DNA from: Tenuifilaceae bacterium CYCD
Lineage (GTDB): Bacteria > Bacteroidota > Bacteroidia > Bacteroidales > Tenuifilaceae
Direction: 5' to 3'
NCBI GenBank assembly: GCA_036322835.1
Contig: AP027304.1
Coordinates: 62,001-126,000, forward strand
DNA length: 64,000 nucleotides
The notes beneath the pieces were generated by a model, which ran no database searches, was not told the DNA's origin, and was given only the letters and a program-made list of their open reading frames with translations. Each line of letters starts with the position of its first letter. The stretch's first letter is position 1. The position numbers were made by a program, and so were the translations under genes. Positions 18,074 to 27,332 of this stretch are shown here, piece by piece.

Positions 18074-19420
18074 ATGAAAACCAGAACCTACATTTCGATG
18101 CTTACACTGTCAGGATTAATAATGGTGTCATGTACATCGAGCCTACAGGTTAGCAATTCATCATCCTGGAATGATGAAATTTACGGAACTACAGCAAAGC
18201 CTCAAACACAACAGGTTGCTCAAAATGAAAGCAATGCCAATCTTCCCGAAAAAAAGGTGGATAGCAATCTTAATCAGCTTGAGCAAAAGTACTCCGACAT
18301 TCTGGAAACAAACACCGATAGTATCAAAAATGATACCGTGGCGTACAAAATGGAAGAAACAAACCCATATCAAAGAGTTCTTTCTGATTCCTATGAGGAA
18401 TCGTATGAACGCAGACTTAGAGGTTTTGAAGACCCCTGGTACGGAATGAATAATTGGTCCGTTTACCTCTCCGACGATTACCAGCATGCACAAGCTTACG
18501 ACCCGGCTTACTACAGAGTAGTTGTAATGGGAAATCAGGTTTGGGTTGAACCCTGGTATATATCTGCAATGTTTGGATGGCCAAGAACTTCCTTCTCCAT
18601 TGGCTGGGGTTATAACTGGAATTACTCATACTGGAACTACTACCCTTGGAATTATGGATGGGACTACCCCTACAATTATTATTCGTACGGATACTCCCCA
18701 TGGTACTCAAACGCCTACTGGTGGGGATGGAATAATGGATATTACTCTGGCAGCAATGTTGACAATGGAAACTACTACTATGGTAGAAGATCGTTAGGCA
18801 CCACTAATAATACCTTTACACGAAGAACATCAACAGGAATTACAAAAGCCTCCGATGATCAAATAGTATCAACCCGACGCAGAGACGGAACCACAACTAC
18901 TTCCACCAACCCAATTGTATCAACCCGCAGAACGCAAACCCGGGTTACACCAACCTACGAAAATGGCACCACACAAGTAGCTGGATCTCGGAGAAGAACA
19001 ACTACGGGAACCTCTGGAGTTACAACACAAAACGAACATCCGACTAGAACCATTGGCATTTCGGAGCCAACAAGAAGATCGTATAACTCATCGTACGATA
19101 GACCAAGAACATCAAATGGTAACGAAACGTCAAGAAGAGTTGAAAATAGTAACAGTACAAACAGAACTGTAACAAGACAATCTGGAACAACACAAAGAGG
19201 TTCATCTACTCAGACATACAACAGACCCAATAGAGTAAGCACTCCATCTGGATCGGGCAATGATAGCTATAGAAGATCATCGGGTAACAACTCCAGTAGT
19301 GGATCGAGCAACAGCTATAGTCCATCAAGAAGCAGTTCATCTGGATCATCCAACTCATCAAGATCGACCTCTTCATCTTCATCATCCTCTTCATCTTCAA
19401 GTTCTAGCAGAAGACGTTAA
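18074..19420 (+). CDS. Low-complexity lipoprotein: Trp/Tyr-rich core, Ser/Arg/Thr-rich tail
   Basis: 448 residues, ATG preceded by a perfect AGGAGG (18062-18067) at 6 nt. Such a ribosome-binding site is unusual in Bacteroidota. A lipobox (MVSCTSS, Cys20) marks it as a lipoprotein. After a polar stretch, residues about 140-245 are extremely rich in Trp, Tyr, Gly and Asn (repeats like YYPWNYGWDYP). The C-terminal 200 residues are Ser/Thr/Arg-rich and end in a poly-Ser run with RRR. I do not recognise a named family; Trp/Tyr-rich lipoproteins of this style recur in Bacteroidota genomes. It may be an adhesive or outer-surface component. It ends at a strong terminator, so it forms its own unit. 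Confidence 0.8.
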   Translation: MKTRTYISMLTLSGLIMVSCTSSLQVSNSSSWNDEIYGTTAKPQTQQVAQNESNANLPEKKVDSNLNQLEQKYSDILETNTDSIKNDTVAYKMEETNPYQRVLSDSYEESYERRLRGFEDPWYGMNNWSVYLSDDYQHAQAYDPAYYRVVVMGNQVWVEPWYISAMFGWPRTSFSIGWGYNWNYSYWNYYPWNYGWDYPYNYYSYGYSPWYSNAYWWGWNNGYYSGSNVDNGNYYYGRRSLGTTNNTFTRRTSTGITKASDDQIVSTRRRDGTTTTSTNPIVSTRRTQTRVTPTYENGTTQVAGSRRRTTTGTSGVTTQNEHPTRTIGISEPTRRSYNSSYDRPRTSNGNETSRRVENSNSTNRTVTRQSGTTQRGSSTQTYNRPNRVSTPSGSGNDSYRRSSGNNSSSGSSNSYSPSRSSSSGSSNSSRSTSSSSSSSSSSSSSRRR

Positions 19421-19433
19421 TATTAAATTCATT

Positions 19434-19460
19434 AAAGGGGAGATAGCCTCTCCCCTTTTT
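19434..19460 (+). terminator. Intrinsic terminator after the Trp/Tyr-rich lipoprotein
   Basis: Stem AAAGGGGAGA / TCTCCCCTTT (10 bp) with loop TAGCC, followed by T residues, 14 nt past the stop codon. Confidence 0.85.
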
Positions 19461-19479
19461 AATTAAATACGCAAAAACC

Positions 19480-21018
19480 ATGACTCGATTGAATATTAAA
19501 TGGATACTATTTTCAGGTGCATTTATCCTGACAAGTTCTTACGCCACTGCGCAAACCACTTCCGACGCCTTGCGGTTCTCTCAAACCATCAACGGAGGAA
19601 CAGCCCGATTCACATCAATGGGCGGTGCTTTTGGGGCTTTGGGTGCAGACTTTACATCGCTCAGCATTAACCCTGCGGGGCTGGGTGTTTACAAATCATC
19701 AGAGTTTACGATTACACCTTCATTCAAGCATAACAGCATCAAATCTGCCTATAATGAAACTAATGCAAGTGATACTAAAAACAGATTATCCTTTGATAAT
19801 GTTGGTCTAGTTCTTTCTTTTAATCCATATAAAACTGATGAAAGGGGAATTGTTAACTATAACATTGGATTTGGCTATAATAGAACTAATGATTTCAACG
19901 CAAATTCTTATTCAAAAGGAAATAACAATGTAAATTCAATAATGGACTACTTTGCTGAAAAAGCAAGTGGGTATTACTACGAGGATTTATTTGATGATGA
20001 TAATAAAACCCCATTTAAAAATGGTGTTGCACCTTGGGATGTAATCATGGCTTGGAACACCTATCTTCTTTTTGATACAATTGCTGGTACTAATGGAACT
20101 GAATATATGCCTGCATTGTTGACTGGAGATGGTGTAGTTCAAAAAAACATCGTTAATTCTAAAGGCGGTTCTGGTGTTTATGACATTTCATTTGCAATAA
20201 ATATTTCGAACAAATTATTTATAGGAGCATCATTAGGAATATCTGAATTCAACTATACATATAATGCCACTTACAAAGAAGATGCTTTTGAATCGAATCC
20301 AGAGTTAAGCCTTGGCAATAGGTTTTACTATATGGATTATAACCAGTATTACGAAAACAGCGGAACTGGTTATAACTTTAAAATTGGAGGTATCTACACC
20401 CCTATCTCAAATATTAGAATTGGATTAAGCATCCATACCCCAACATTTTATTCATTCAGCGAAAAGTATTCCTACTCAATGTTGTCAAATTTTGATATCA
20501 ATGGAACGGAAACAAACTCAATAAGCAAATCACCGCTAGGACGTTATGAGTACGATTTCGAAACCCCATTCAAACTCATCGGCAGTTTTGCTTATATCTT
20601 CAAAAATGTTGGATTAATAAGTTTAGATGTTGAGCATTTAGATTACTCTTCGATGAAATTCCGTAATGGCGGCGATGGCTATAGTTTCACCAATGAAAAT
20701 TCAGCGATAGAAAATACCTGCAAAAGCGTCACCAACATTAGAGTTGGTGGAGAGATTAAAATTAAAGACTTTGCCATAAGAGCAGGTTACGCCTTCTATC
20801 CTTCGCCATACAAAAGCGGATATTTAAACGAGAGTTCCAATACTAGCCAAATTTCCGGTGGTTTTGGATATCGCTCTGGAGGCTTCTCAATAGATATGGC
20901 ATATCTCCATACCATAAAAAAGGAACAGTACCTGTTTTACGACTATAATGGTTTAAACCCCGTTGAAACCAAAATGAATGATGGAAAAGTTTTAGTTACC
21001 CTTGGATTCCGGTTCTAA
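19480..21018 (+). CDS. Outer-membrane transport protein, OmpP1/FadL/TodX family
   Basis: 512 residues. A signal peptide (cleavage after YATAQ) is followed by the family hallmark region: DALRFSQ, then GGTARFTSMGGAFGALGAD and INPAGLGVYKSSEF at residues about 45-75. The hallmark NPA(G/A) motif is present. The rest is a 14-strand-type barrel ending in VTLGFRF with a terminal Phe. FadL-type proteins let hydrophobic compounds cross the outer membrane; Bacteroidota members are often annotated as hemin-receptor-like without proof. The substrate is unknown here. A terminator separates it from the gene before, and another follows it. Confidence 0.88.
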   Translation: MTRLNIKWILFSGAFILTSSYATAQTTSDALRFSQTINGGTARFTSMGGAFGALGADFTSLSINPAGLGVYKSSEFTITPSFKHNSIKSAYNETNASDTKNRLSFDNVGLVLSFNPYKTDERGIVNYNIGFGYNRTNDFNANSYSKGNNNVNSIMDYFAEKASGYYYEDLFDDDNKTPFKNGVAPWDVIMAWNTYLLFDTIAGTNGTEYMPALLTGDGVVQKNIVNSKGGSGVYDISFAINISNKLFIGASLGISEFNYTYNATYKEDAFESNPELSLGNRFYYMDYNQYYENSGTGYNFKIGGIYTPISNIRIGLSIHTPTFYSFSEKYSYSMLSNFDINGTETNSISKSPLGRYEYDFETPFKLIGSFAYIFKNVGLISLDVEHLDYSSMKFRNGGDGYSFTNENSAIENTCKSVTNIRVGGEIKIKDFAIRAGYAFYPSPYKSGYLNESSNTSQISGGFGYRSGGFSIDMAYLHTIKKEQYLFYDYNGLNPVETKMNDGKVLVTLGFRF

Positions 21019-21037
21019 ACAGTTACGCCATATCATA

Positions 21038-21066
21038 AATCCTGCTATAGTATAGCAGGATTTTTT
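21038..21066 (+). terminator. Terminator between convergent OmpP1 and WbqC genes
   Basis: Near-perfect palindrome AATCCTGCTATA-g-TATAGCAGGATT followed by T6. It serves the plus-strand OmpP1 gene; its right arm covers the wbqC stop codon. Confidence 0.85.
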
Positions 21067-21695
21067 ATTGAAGCTTCAACAACATCAGTTGCCAAAAGGC
21101 CCTCATTGAATAGTAAATCAATTATGCTGAGGTTGGGGGTAAATCCAAACTTACTCGAGAAAACCTGAAAATACTCAACTGCTTCAAAGCTCTCATCCTT
21201 CCTGTAATCAACCTTAGGGGATATTTTACTTCTAAAATCATTGTGCTCCAACCCGTTGTCTGCTATATAATTGGATGTGAAATGAATACTTTTATCTACA
21301 GACAAAAAATCAAAAATAGAATTCATCAGCAAAAGATTGTACTCGTATAGATTCGAAAATTTCCTAGCATAGAAAGGTTGGAGTATATCTGCAACAAAAT
21401 CGAAATAGGCAGACGTTCTGTATGCCGACTCTATGGCTTTCCAATGATTTTTTTGCCATAGTGTAGAGTTATCAATTTCAACCATCTTTATGGGAGTATG
21501 ATTTCCCTGTGTTTTCACCACTGGAATTATAAGCGCCAACGGCCCATTTGCCCCTAAAATTACACATCTATTTCGGTAGGTTTGCTTGGTGTAGTTCTCC
21601 ATCGACTCAATATATATATTCTGATGCTGAACTAACTTAGCAAAGTATTGAATTGGTGGCAAATATGCAATTGATAGAATGGCAGAATTGTTCAT
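21045..21695 (-). CDS. WbqC-family protein
   Basis: About 216 residues. The ATG at 21695 is preferred to a GTG one codon earlier. The N-terminal SIAYLPPIQYFAKL, then QTYRNRCVILGANGPLALIIPV and the central NHWKAIESAYRTSAYFDFVADILQPFY are typical of WbqC-like proteins. These occur in polysaccharide and amino-sugar synthesis loci, but their reaction is not established for this branch. Here it stands alone next to dapB-lepB, as in many Bacteroidota genomes. A -7-like TATTTTTG lies 36-43 nt upstream. Confidence 0.85.
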   Translation of the reverse strand: MNNSAILSIAYLPPIQYFAKLVQHQNIYIESMENYTKQTYRNRCVILGANGPLALIIPVVKTQGNHTPIKMVEIDNSTLWQKNHWKAIESAYRTSAYFDFVADILQPFYARKFSNLYEYNLLLMNSIFDFLSVDKSIHFTSNYIADNGLEHNDFRSKISPKVDYRKDESFEAVEYFQVFSSKFGFTPNLSIIDLLFNEGLLATDVVEASIKNPAIL

Positions 21696-21730
21696 CACAA
21701 TAATTAAATTTTAAGTATTATAAACAAGCA

Positions 21731-21738
21731 CAAAAATA
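21731..21738 (-). promoter_or_regulatory. Putative -7 element (TATTTTTG) for wbqC
   Basis: Matches TAnnTTTG on the minus strand, between the lepB terminator and the wbqC ATG, which is where an independent promoter is needed. No clear upstream TTG. Confidence 0.35.
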
Positions 21739-21758
21739 TAGCATCCTTATAAAACTAA

Positions 21759-21785
21759 AACCCTCGAGGAAGATCCCCGAGGGTT
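21759..21785 (-). terminator. Terminator after lepB
   Basis: Stem AACCCTCG / CGAGGGTT with an additional GGA/TCC inner pairing. The minus strand continues TTTTAGTTTTAT. It lies 15 nt after the lepB stop. Confidence 0.8.
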
Positions 21786-21799
21786 AATTATTAATTTAA

Positions 21800-23137
21800 T
21801 TAGTGAATCCCTTTGAACATCCTATTCCAACGAATATTCATAGGAAAACTCTTATCCTTATCGAGCGACAGCCATACAAACATAGCCTCGCCAACCACAT
21901 GATCCTCTGGTACAAATCCCCAGAAACGGCTATCGGCCGAATTATGACGATTGTCACCCATCATAAAGTAGTAATCCATTTTAAAGGTATAAGTTTTGGC
22001 AACCGTCCCATTTATGTAAATTTCGCCATTACGAACTGATAAATCGTTATTCTCATAGACATCAATAATACGCTCGTATATTGGTAGATTATTGAGGTTT
22101 AAATCAACCGTAACACCCTTTTTAGGTATCCAAAGTGGACCAAAATTATCCTCGTTCCAAGGATATCTAGGATCGTGAGGGAATATCAACTTCCACATCA
22201 TCGATGTATCGGTGTTTTCGGTTTTAACCACCTCAACAACGTTAGTCATGGCTTTAATTTTTCCAAGAGCCTCCTCGGTTAATGGAATCTGATAAAAGCC
22301 ACCTGCAGGACTATAACCTTGATCAGCCTTTGAAATGCCTAATTGCTCAAAACGATTTGGATTAATTGCGCTTCCATCGGTTTTAATCCTATAGTTGTAC
22401 TGTCTTTTCCCTATCTTAATTTGTTCTTGTCCATTAACGTATAGCTGACCGTGTTTTACCTGAAGGGTATCGCCGGGTAATCCAACGCAACGTTTAATGT
22501 AATTCTCACGCTTATCGACAGGTCTGTAAATAATATCATAATTATTTCTCAAATTCTCGCGGCCATAAATCCTTGCCAAAGTATAATAGCTAGAGTTTTG
22601 ATCCTGCAAAACCACAGTATCGCCCTCCGGAAAGTTAAATACAACAACATCGTTCCGTTTAACATGTCCTAGGCCTGCTATACGCTTATAAGGCCAACGA
22701 GGCCATTCTATAAAAGATTTAGTATCCTTTGTCAACGGCAATGTATGATGAACAAATGGAAACGAAATTGGAGTATTCGGGAGTTTGGGGCCATAGCTAT
22801 ACTTGCTTACAAATAAATAATCACCAATCAGCAAACTTTTCTCCATTGATGATGTAGGAATGGTATAGGCCTCAATGAAAAACATGCGGATTAGCGTTGC
22901 CGCAACAACCGCAAATATTATGGCATCGACCCACTCAATAAGAACGGTTTTCTTTTGTCCACGCTTTTTCCAGAATGTCCAGTTTACCTTTTGGGTGATA
23001 TAAAAATCAAAAATGATTGGCAAACCCAAGAGCAACCAGTAGTTTCCAATCCAAATCACCCATAGAATAAAAATAAGTTCGGCAAATCCGAACTTAAAAT
23101 ATTTGTGCTTTAAAAATGCCTTTAACTTATCTATCAT
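21800..23137 (-). CDS. lepB: Signal peptidase I
   Basis: 445 residues, long as in Bacteroidota. Two N-terminal membrane segments are seen (about residues 17-45 and 67-85). The catalytic Ser is in PTSSMEKSLL near residue 97 and the catalytic Lys in YIKRCVGLPGDTL near residue 214. The C-terminal box MGDNRHNSADSRFWG is intact. It cleaves signal peptides from exported proteins at the periplasmic face of the inner membrane. It lies 45 bp downstream of dapB on the same strand, probably in one operon, and ends at a terminator. Confidence 0.96.
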   Translation of the reverse strand: MIDKLKAFLKHKYFKFGFAELIFILWVIWIGNYWLLLGLPIIFDFYITQKVNWTFWKKRGQKKTVLIEWVDAIIFAVVAATLIRMFFIEAYTIPTSSMEKSLLIGDYLFVSKYSYGPKLPNTPISFPFVHHTLPLTKDTKSFIEWPRWPYKRIAGLGHVKRNDVVVFNFPEGDTVVLQDQNSSYYTLARIYGRENLRNNYDIIYRPVDKRENYIKRCVGLPGDTLQVKHGQLYVNGQEQIKIGKRQYNYRIKTDGSAINPNRFEQLGISKADQGYSPAGGFYQIPLTEEALGKIKAMTNVVEVVKTENTDTSMMWKLIFPHDPRYPWNEDNFGPLWIPKKGVTVDLNLNNLPIYERIIDVYENNDLSVRNGEIYINGTVAKTYTFKMDYYFMMGDNRHNSADSRFWGFVPEDHVVGEAMFVWLSLDKDKSFPMNIRWNRMFKGIH

Positions 23138-23182
23138 AGTATTTAGGTTGATATATTTTGTAAAAATAATAATTATAGTTTA

Positions 23183-23905
23183 CTACTCGAAATTTAAAAT
23201 GTCGTTCATACTATAAAACCCCTGTTTTCCAACTATAAATTCAGCAGCTAAAACAGCCCCAAAAGCAAGTCCTCTTCTACTTTTGGCAACATGAGAAAGT
23301 ACAATTTGATCTTGCTCCGAATCAAATTTAACAGTATGAGTTCCAGGAACTGTTCCCTCGCGAACCGCCTCAATTGGAATTTTTCCATCAATTTGCTCTG
23401 GTAATAATGTCCATCCACAATAATCAGAGTTTTCGTTTGCTACTACATTGGCCAATGAGATTGCTGTACCGCTTGGGGCATCCAACTTTTGAGTATGATG
23501 AATTTCTTTTATATCAACACTATAACCGCCCACTTTGGCCAAATACCTTGATACCATTGCGTTGAGTTTGAAAAACACATTCATGCCAACGCTAAAGTTT
23601 GAAGCATAAAAAAACGTACCCCCACCGGTTCTAACCCTATCAATCACTCTAGCAACATCATTGTTCCACCCAGTTGTACCGCAAACAACAGGTATTTCCG
23701 CATCCAAACAAGCCTCCACATTCTGTTTGGCAGTATGTGGAGAAGTAAACTCAACGGCAACGTCAACCTTGCTCAAATTCAATTTCGATAAATCTGACGG
23801 ATTATCCTTATCTATCTTTAAAACAACAGAATGTCCACGTTCAAGAGCAATAGTTTCGATCTCGTGCCCCATTTTACCGTAGCCAATAATTGCGATTCTT
23901 AGCAT
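23183..23905 (-). CDS. dapB: 4-hydroxy-tetrahydrodipicolinate reductase
   Basis: 240 residues, the short form of DapB. The NAD(P) motif is IGYGKMG at residues 7-13. The catalytic segment EIHHTQKLDAPSGTA and the CGTTGW and ASNFSVGMNVF motifs are present. It reduces 4-hydroxy-tetrahydrodipicolinate to tetrahydrodipicolinate in lysine and diaminopimelate (cell-wall) synthesis. It is followed closely by lepB. Confidence 0.96.
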   Translation of the reverse strand: MLRIAIIGYGKMGHEIETIALERGHSVVLKIDKDNPSDLSKLNLSKVDVAVEFTSPHTAKQNVEACLDAEIPVVCGTTGWNNDVARVIDRVRTGGGTFFYASNFSVGMNVFFKLNAMVSRYLAKVGGYSVDIKEIHHTQKLDAPSGTAISLANVVANENSDYCGWTLLPEQIDGKIPIEAVREGTVPGTHTVKFDSEQDQIVLSHVAKSRRGLAFGAVLAAEFIVGKQGFYSMNDILNFE

Positions 23906-23975
23906 CGAAATTAATTTTATGCAATATATAAAACAACCAATTAATACAAGTGGAAAAGTATGTTAATTAATGAAA

Positions 23976-24002
23976 AAGGGAGACGCATTTTGCATCTCCC
24001 TT
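23976..24002 (-). terminator. Terminator of the thrS-infC-rpmI-rplT operon
   Basis: Stem AAGGGAGAcGCA / TGCaTCTCCCTT with one internal mismatch, followed on the minus strand by TTTTTCATTAATT. It sits 22 nt past the rplT stop. Confidence 0.85.
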
Positions 24003-24023
24003 ATATTTTGAAATAGATGAAAT

Positions 24024-24368
24024 CTACTTTAAAGAATCAACAATTGACTTGAAGGCCTCTGGATGATTCATAGCAAGATCAGCTAAAACCTTACGATTAA
24101 TAGCGATACCTTGTTTGTTGATTTTACCAATGAACTCAGAGTAAGTCATACCGTAAGGTCTTACTGCTGCATTGATACGTTGAATCCACAGTGCGCGGAA
24201 TTCGATCTTCTTTTTCTTACGATCGCGATAAGCGTAGCCAAGACCTTTCTCTAAGGTGTTTTTAGCTACTGTGAAAACGTTTCTTCTTCCAAGAAAGTTT
24301 CCTTTGGTTTGCTTAAGAACTTTTTTTCTTCTAGCTCTTGATGCAACGGAATTTACTGAACGTGGCAT
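24024..24368 (-). CDS. rplT: 50S ribosomal protein L20
   Basis: 114 residues, a 23S rRNA-binding protein essential for early 50S assembly. The sequence begins [17 protein letters not shown], includes TYSEFIGKI and ends with the usual VDSLK tail; all are hallmarks of bL20. Last gene of the operon, 100 bp after rpmI. In other bacteria L20 represses its own operon at an mRNA site; no such pseudoknot was demonstrated here. Confidence 0.98.
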   Translation of the reverse strand: MPRSVNSVASRARRKKVLKQTKGNFLGRRNVFTVAKNTLEKGLGYAYRDRKKKKIEFRALWIQRINAAVRPYGMTYSEFIGKINKQGIAINRKVLADLAMNHPEAFKSIVDSLK

Positions 24369-24468
24369 TGTTTAAACATTTTTGAATGGTTAGCGTTCCT
24401 TTCCGGACTCTTCATGCTAATTCACTCTGGTTAATAATTAAAGTAAATAAACGATTAAATAAAACAAT

Positions 24469-24666
24469 CTACTTAATACCAAGCATTTTTAAAACGCGAT
24501 TCTCATCAACTTTGCTAACAATAGCAGCATGAGTTAAATTACGTTTTTGCTTAGTTTCCTTTTTAGTAAGGATGTGACTCTTGTAGGCATGCTTTCTTTT
24601 AATCTTCCCTGTTCCGGTTAAAGAAAACCTTTTCTTTGCTCCGGAATTAGTCTTTGTTTTTGGCAT
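24469..24666 (-). CDS. rpmI: 50S ribosomal protein L35
   Basis: 65 residues, highly basic. [20 protein letters not shown] and the [14 protein letters not shown] core are typical of bL35. It lies between infC and rplT in the conserved order; the gap to infC is 28 bp. Confidence 0.98.
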   Translation of the reverse strand: MPKTKTNSGAKKRFSLTGTGKIKRKHAYKSHILTKKETKQKRNLTHAAIVSKVDENRVLKMLGIK

Positions 24667-24694
24667 TCTAAACTATTTATTATTGGGTTTAAAT

Positions 24695-25246
24695 CTATTT
24701 TTTCTTTCCTTTTGGAGAGATCAGCATAATCATTCTCTTTCCTTCAAGTTTTGGAAGCTGTTCAACTTTACCAATCTCCTCAAGATCCTGAGCGAATCTT
24801 AGTAACAGAATTTCGCCCTGCTCCTTGAATAAAATCGAACGACCTTTAAAGAACACATATGCTTTAACCTTAGCGCCATCCTCAAGAAAATTCTCCGCAT
24901 GCTTTAATTTAAAGTTATAGTCGTGTTCGTCGGTATTAGGGCCAAAACGAATTTCTTTCACAACAACTTTCTGAGCGTTAGCTTTAATCTCCTTTTGTTT
25001 CTTTTTCTGCTGATAAAGAAACTTTTGGTAGTCGATAATTTTGCAAACTGGGGGATCGGCTTTATCGGAAATCATCACCAAATCCAACTCCATATCCTGA
25101 GCCATTCTCCGGGCTGCATCAATAGAGAAAACCCCTGGGTTTTCAATATTATCTCCTACTAAGCGAACTGTGCGGCTTCTAATTTCCTCATTGACTAGAA
25201 CCCGATTGTCAGTGTCCACTCTTTTATTTAATTCAGGTGCTGCTAT
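24695..25246 (-). CDS. infC: Translation initiation factor IF-3, probable ATA start
   Basis: IF3 binds the 30S subunit and checks the start codon and initiator tRNA. From the GTG at 25219 the product has 174 residues. It covers [15 protein letters not shown], the linker, and the C-terminal domain with [27 protein letters not shown] extend it by nine codons to an in-frame ATA at 25246, which lies 8 nt after a perfect AGGAGG (25255-25260). A stop is found two codons further upstream. This start gives a 14-residue lead before the conserved NEEIR block, close to E. coli IF3. Rare start codons (AUU, AUC, AUA) in infC are known and let IF3 repress its own translation. The GTG remains possible. Confidence 0.93.
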   Translation of the reverse strand: MAAPELNKRVDTDNRVLVNEEIRSRTVRLVGDNIENPGVFSIDAARRMAQDMELDLVMISDKADPPVCKIIDYQKFLYQQKKKQKEIKANAQKVVVKEIRFGPNTDEHDYNFKLKHAENFLEDGAKVKAYVFFKGRSILFKEQGEILLLRFAQDLEEIGKVEQLPKLEGKRMIMLISPKGKKK

Positions 25247-25254
25247 GGTTTAAT

Positions 25255-25260
25255 CCTCCT
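25255..25260 (-). promoter_or_regulatory. Strong Shine-Dalgarno AGGAGG for infC
   Basis: A perfect AGGAGG on the minus strand, 8 nt before ATA 25246 and 35 nt before GTG 25219. Its spacing fits only the ATA. Bacteroidota seldom use such sites, so it decides the start. Confidence 0.75.
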
Positions 25261-25273
25261 TTTTTAGTTAGTA

Positions 25274-27217
25274 CTAAACTATTTCTTGTAATTGTTTATT
25301 TACTTCTTGGTTAACAAACGCAACAAATTCGTCGAGTTTCATTTGCCCTTTATCGCCATCACCCTGTACACGAACAGCAACTAATCCTGCTTCCTCCTCC
25401 TTTTCACCCACAATTAGCAGGAATGGAATCCGACGTAACTCATTGTCTCTAATCTTCTTACCTATCTTCTCGTTTCGGTCGTCAATTAGCGTGCGAATAT
25501 CGGAATTATTTAGGAAATTCAAAACTTTTTTTGCGTATTCGTTATATTTTTCGCTAATCGGTAATACAACAGCTTGATCGGGAGTCAACCAAAGTGGGAA
25601 TTTTCCACCTGTATGCTCAATCAGTACTGCCACAAAACGCTCCATTGAACCGAATGGCGCACGATGAATCATGATTGGGCGGTAACGCTTATCGTCAGCA
25701 CCAATATACTCTAGTTGGAATCGCTCTGGTAAGTTGTAGTCAACCTGAATTGTTCCAAGCTGCCATTTACGGCCAATGGCATCCTTAACCATAAAGTCGA
25801 GTTTAGGACCATAGAAAGCAGCCTCGCCAAGTTCCGTAGTAGTTTTCAACCCACGCTCAGCAGCCGCTTCTATAATTGCGCTTTCTGCCTTTTCCCAGTT
25901 CTCGTCGGAACCTATGTACTTTTCCTTATTATTAGGATCGCGCAAGGAGATTTGTGCAGTATACTCCGTAAAGTTAAGTGTTTTGAATATATACAAAACT
26001 ATATCGATAACCTTAACAAACTCTTCCTTTAGCTGATCGGGACGGCAGAAAATGTGTGCATCGTCCTGTGTAAATCCACGAACCCTAGTTAAACCATGCA
26101 ACTCGCCACTCTGTTCGTAACGGTAAACAGTACCAAATTCAGCTAAACGCAATGGCAAATCCTTATACGAACGAGGTTTAACCTTATACATCTCACAGTG
26201 GTGAGGGCAGTTCATAGGTTTGAGCAAAAACTCTTCACCTTCCTGAGGAGTAGTAATTGGACGGAAACTATCCTTACCGTACTTAGCCCAGTGACCAGAG
26301 GTAACGTAAAGTTCCTTTTGACCGATATGGGGGGATATAACTTGCTCGTAACCGTATTTCTTCTGCACCTTCTTCAGAAACATTTCCAAACGCTCACGAA
26401 GTTGAGCCCCACGTGGCAGCCATAAAGGCAACCCAGGTCCAACGTTTTGAGAGAATGCAAATAGTTCGAGCTCCTTACCCAACTTCCTATGATCTCGTTT
26501 TTTAGCCTCTTCGAGTAGTACTAGATACTCATCAAGCATTTTCTTTTGGGGAAAAGTAATACCATAAATGCGGGTTAGCATTTTGTTATTCTCATTTCCA
26601 CGCCAGTATGCTCCAGCAATATTCAGTAACTTTATAGCTTTTATGTAACTAGTATCGGGTAAATGTGGTCCACGACATAGGTCTGTGAAATTGCCTTGGG
26701 TATAAAAACTAATAGTTCCGTCCTCCAAATCGCTAATCAACTCCACTTTGTATGGATCGCCTTTCTGATTAAATGTTTTTAGGGCTTCATCTTTTGATAC
26801 TTCTTTTCGTGCAATGATTTGCTTTTGACGCGCAAACTCCAGCATCTTCTCCTCAATCTTTGGGAGATCCTCATCGGAAACAGTATACTTATCAAAATCT
26901 ATATCGTAGTAAAAGCCATTCTCAATGCTTGGCCCAATGCCAAACTTAACTCCTGGGTAAAGACTTTCGATAGCCTCGGCCATTAAGTGTGCCGATGAGT
27001 GCCAAAAAGCATGTTTTCCCTGCTCATCGTCCCATTTGTGTAATTTAACTGTAGCATCGGTAGTTATTCCCCGGGTGAGATCCCAAACCTCGCCGTTAAC
27101 GGTTACTGATAGCACATCGTTAGCCAAACGCTCCGAAATGCTTTTTGCAATCTCTAATCCGGTTATACCCTGTGGATACTCTCGGACATTACCATCGGGA
27201 AATGTAATTTTAATCAT
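25274..27217 (-). CDS. thrS: Threonyl-tRNA synthetase
   Basis: About 647 residues from the ATG at 27217; a longer frame begins only at a TTG. It starts with a TGS domain ([15 protein letters not shown]), followed by the editing domain with [10 protein letters not shown] (the HxxxH site). The class II core contains [42 protein letters not shown] and [11 protein letters not shown]. The C-terminal anticodon-binding domain is complete. It charges tRNA-Thr. First gene of the operon thrS-infC-rpmI-rplT, the same order as in E. coli. Confidence 0.97.
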   Translation of the reverse strand: MIKITFPDGNVREYPQGITGLEIAKSISERLANDVLSVTVNGEVWDLTRGITTDATVKLHKWDDEQGKHAFWHSSAHLMAEAIESLYPGVKFGIGPSIENGFYYDIDFDKYTVSDEDLPKIEEKMLEFARQKQIIARKEVSKDEALKTFNQKGDPYKVELISDLEDGTISFYTQGNFTDLCRGPHLPDTSYIKAIKLLNIAGAYWRGNENNKMLTRIYGITFPQKKMLDEYLVLLEEAKKRDHRKLGKELELFAFSQNVGPGLPLWLPRGAQLRERLEMFLKKVQKKYGYEQVISPHIGQKELYVTSGHWAKYGKDSFRPITTPQEGEEFLLKPMNCPHHCEMYKVKPRSYKDLPLRLAEFGTVYRYEQSGELHGLTRVRGFTQDDAHIFCRPDQLKEEFVKVIDIVLYIFKTLNFTEYTAQISLRDPNNKEKYIGSDENWEKAESAIIEAAAERGLKTTTELGEAAFYGPKLDFMVKDAIGRKWQLGTIQVDYNLPERFQLEYIGADDKRYRPIMIHRAPFGSMERFVAVLIEHTGGKFPLWLTPDQAVVLPISEKYNEYAKKVLNFLNNSDIRTLIDDRNEKIGKKIRDNELRRIPFLLIVGEKEEEAGLVAVRVQGDGDKGQMKLDEFVAFVNQEVNKQLQEIV

Positions 27218-27240
27218 AGTTTCAGAAAAATTGAAAGTTG

Positions 27241-27248
27241 CAAAATTA
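27241..27248 (-). promoter_or_regulatory. Putative -7 element (TAATTTTG) for thrS operon
   Basis: TAATTTTG on the minus strand, 23 nt before the thrS ATG; start site expected about 17 nt before the ATG. It lies upstream of the ATG but close to the rejected TTG start, which supports the ATG. No clear TTG -33 element. Confidence 0.4.
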
Positions 27249-27332
27249 ATCAATTTAATTAATAATAAAAAAAATAGGGCTGATGTTATATCGCCCCAAC
27301 AAATATTCTAATTCAAAACTATACTTTAACTA

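Noticed and set aside
18161-18710. Minus-strand frames opposite the Trp/Tyr-rich lipoprotein
   Set aside because: Produced by the biased composition of the real gene; no start context and no homology-like motifs.
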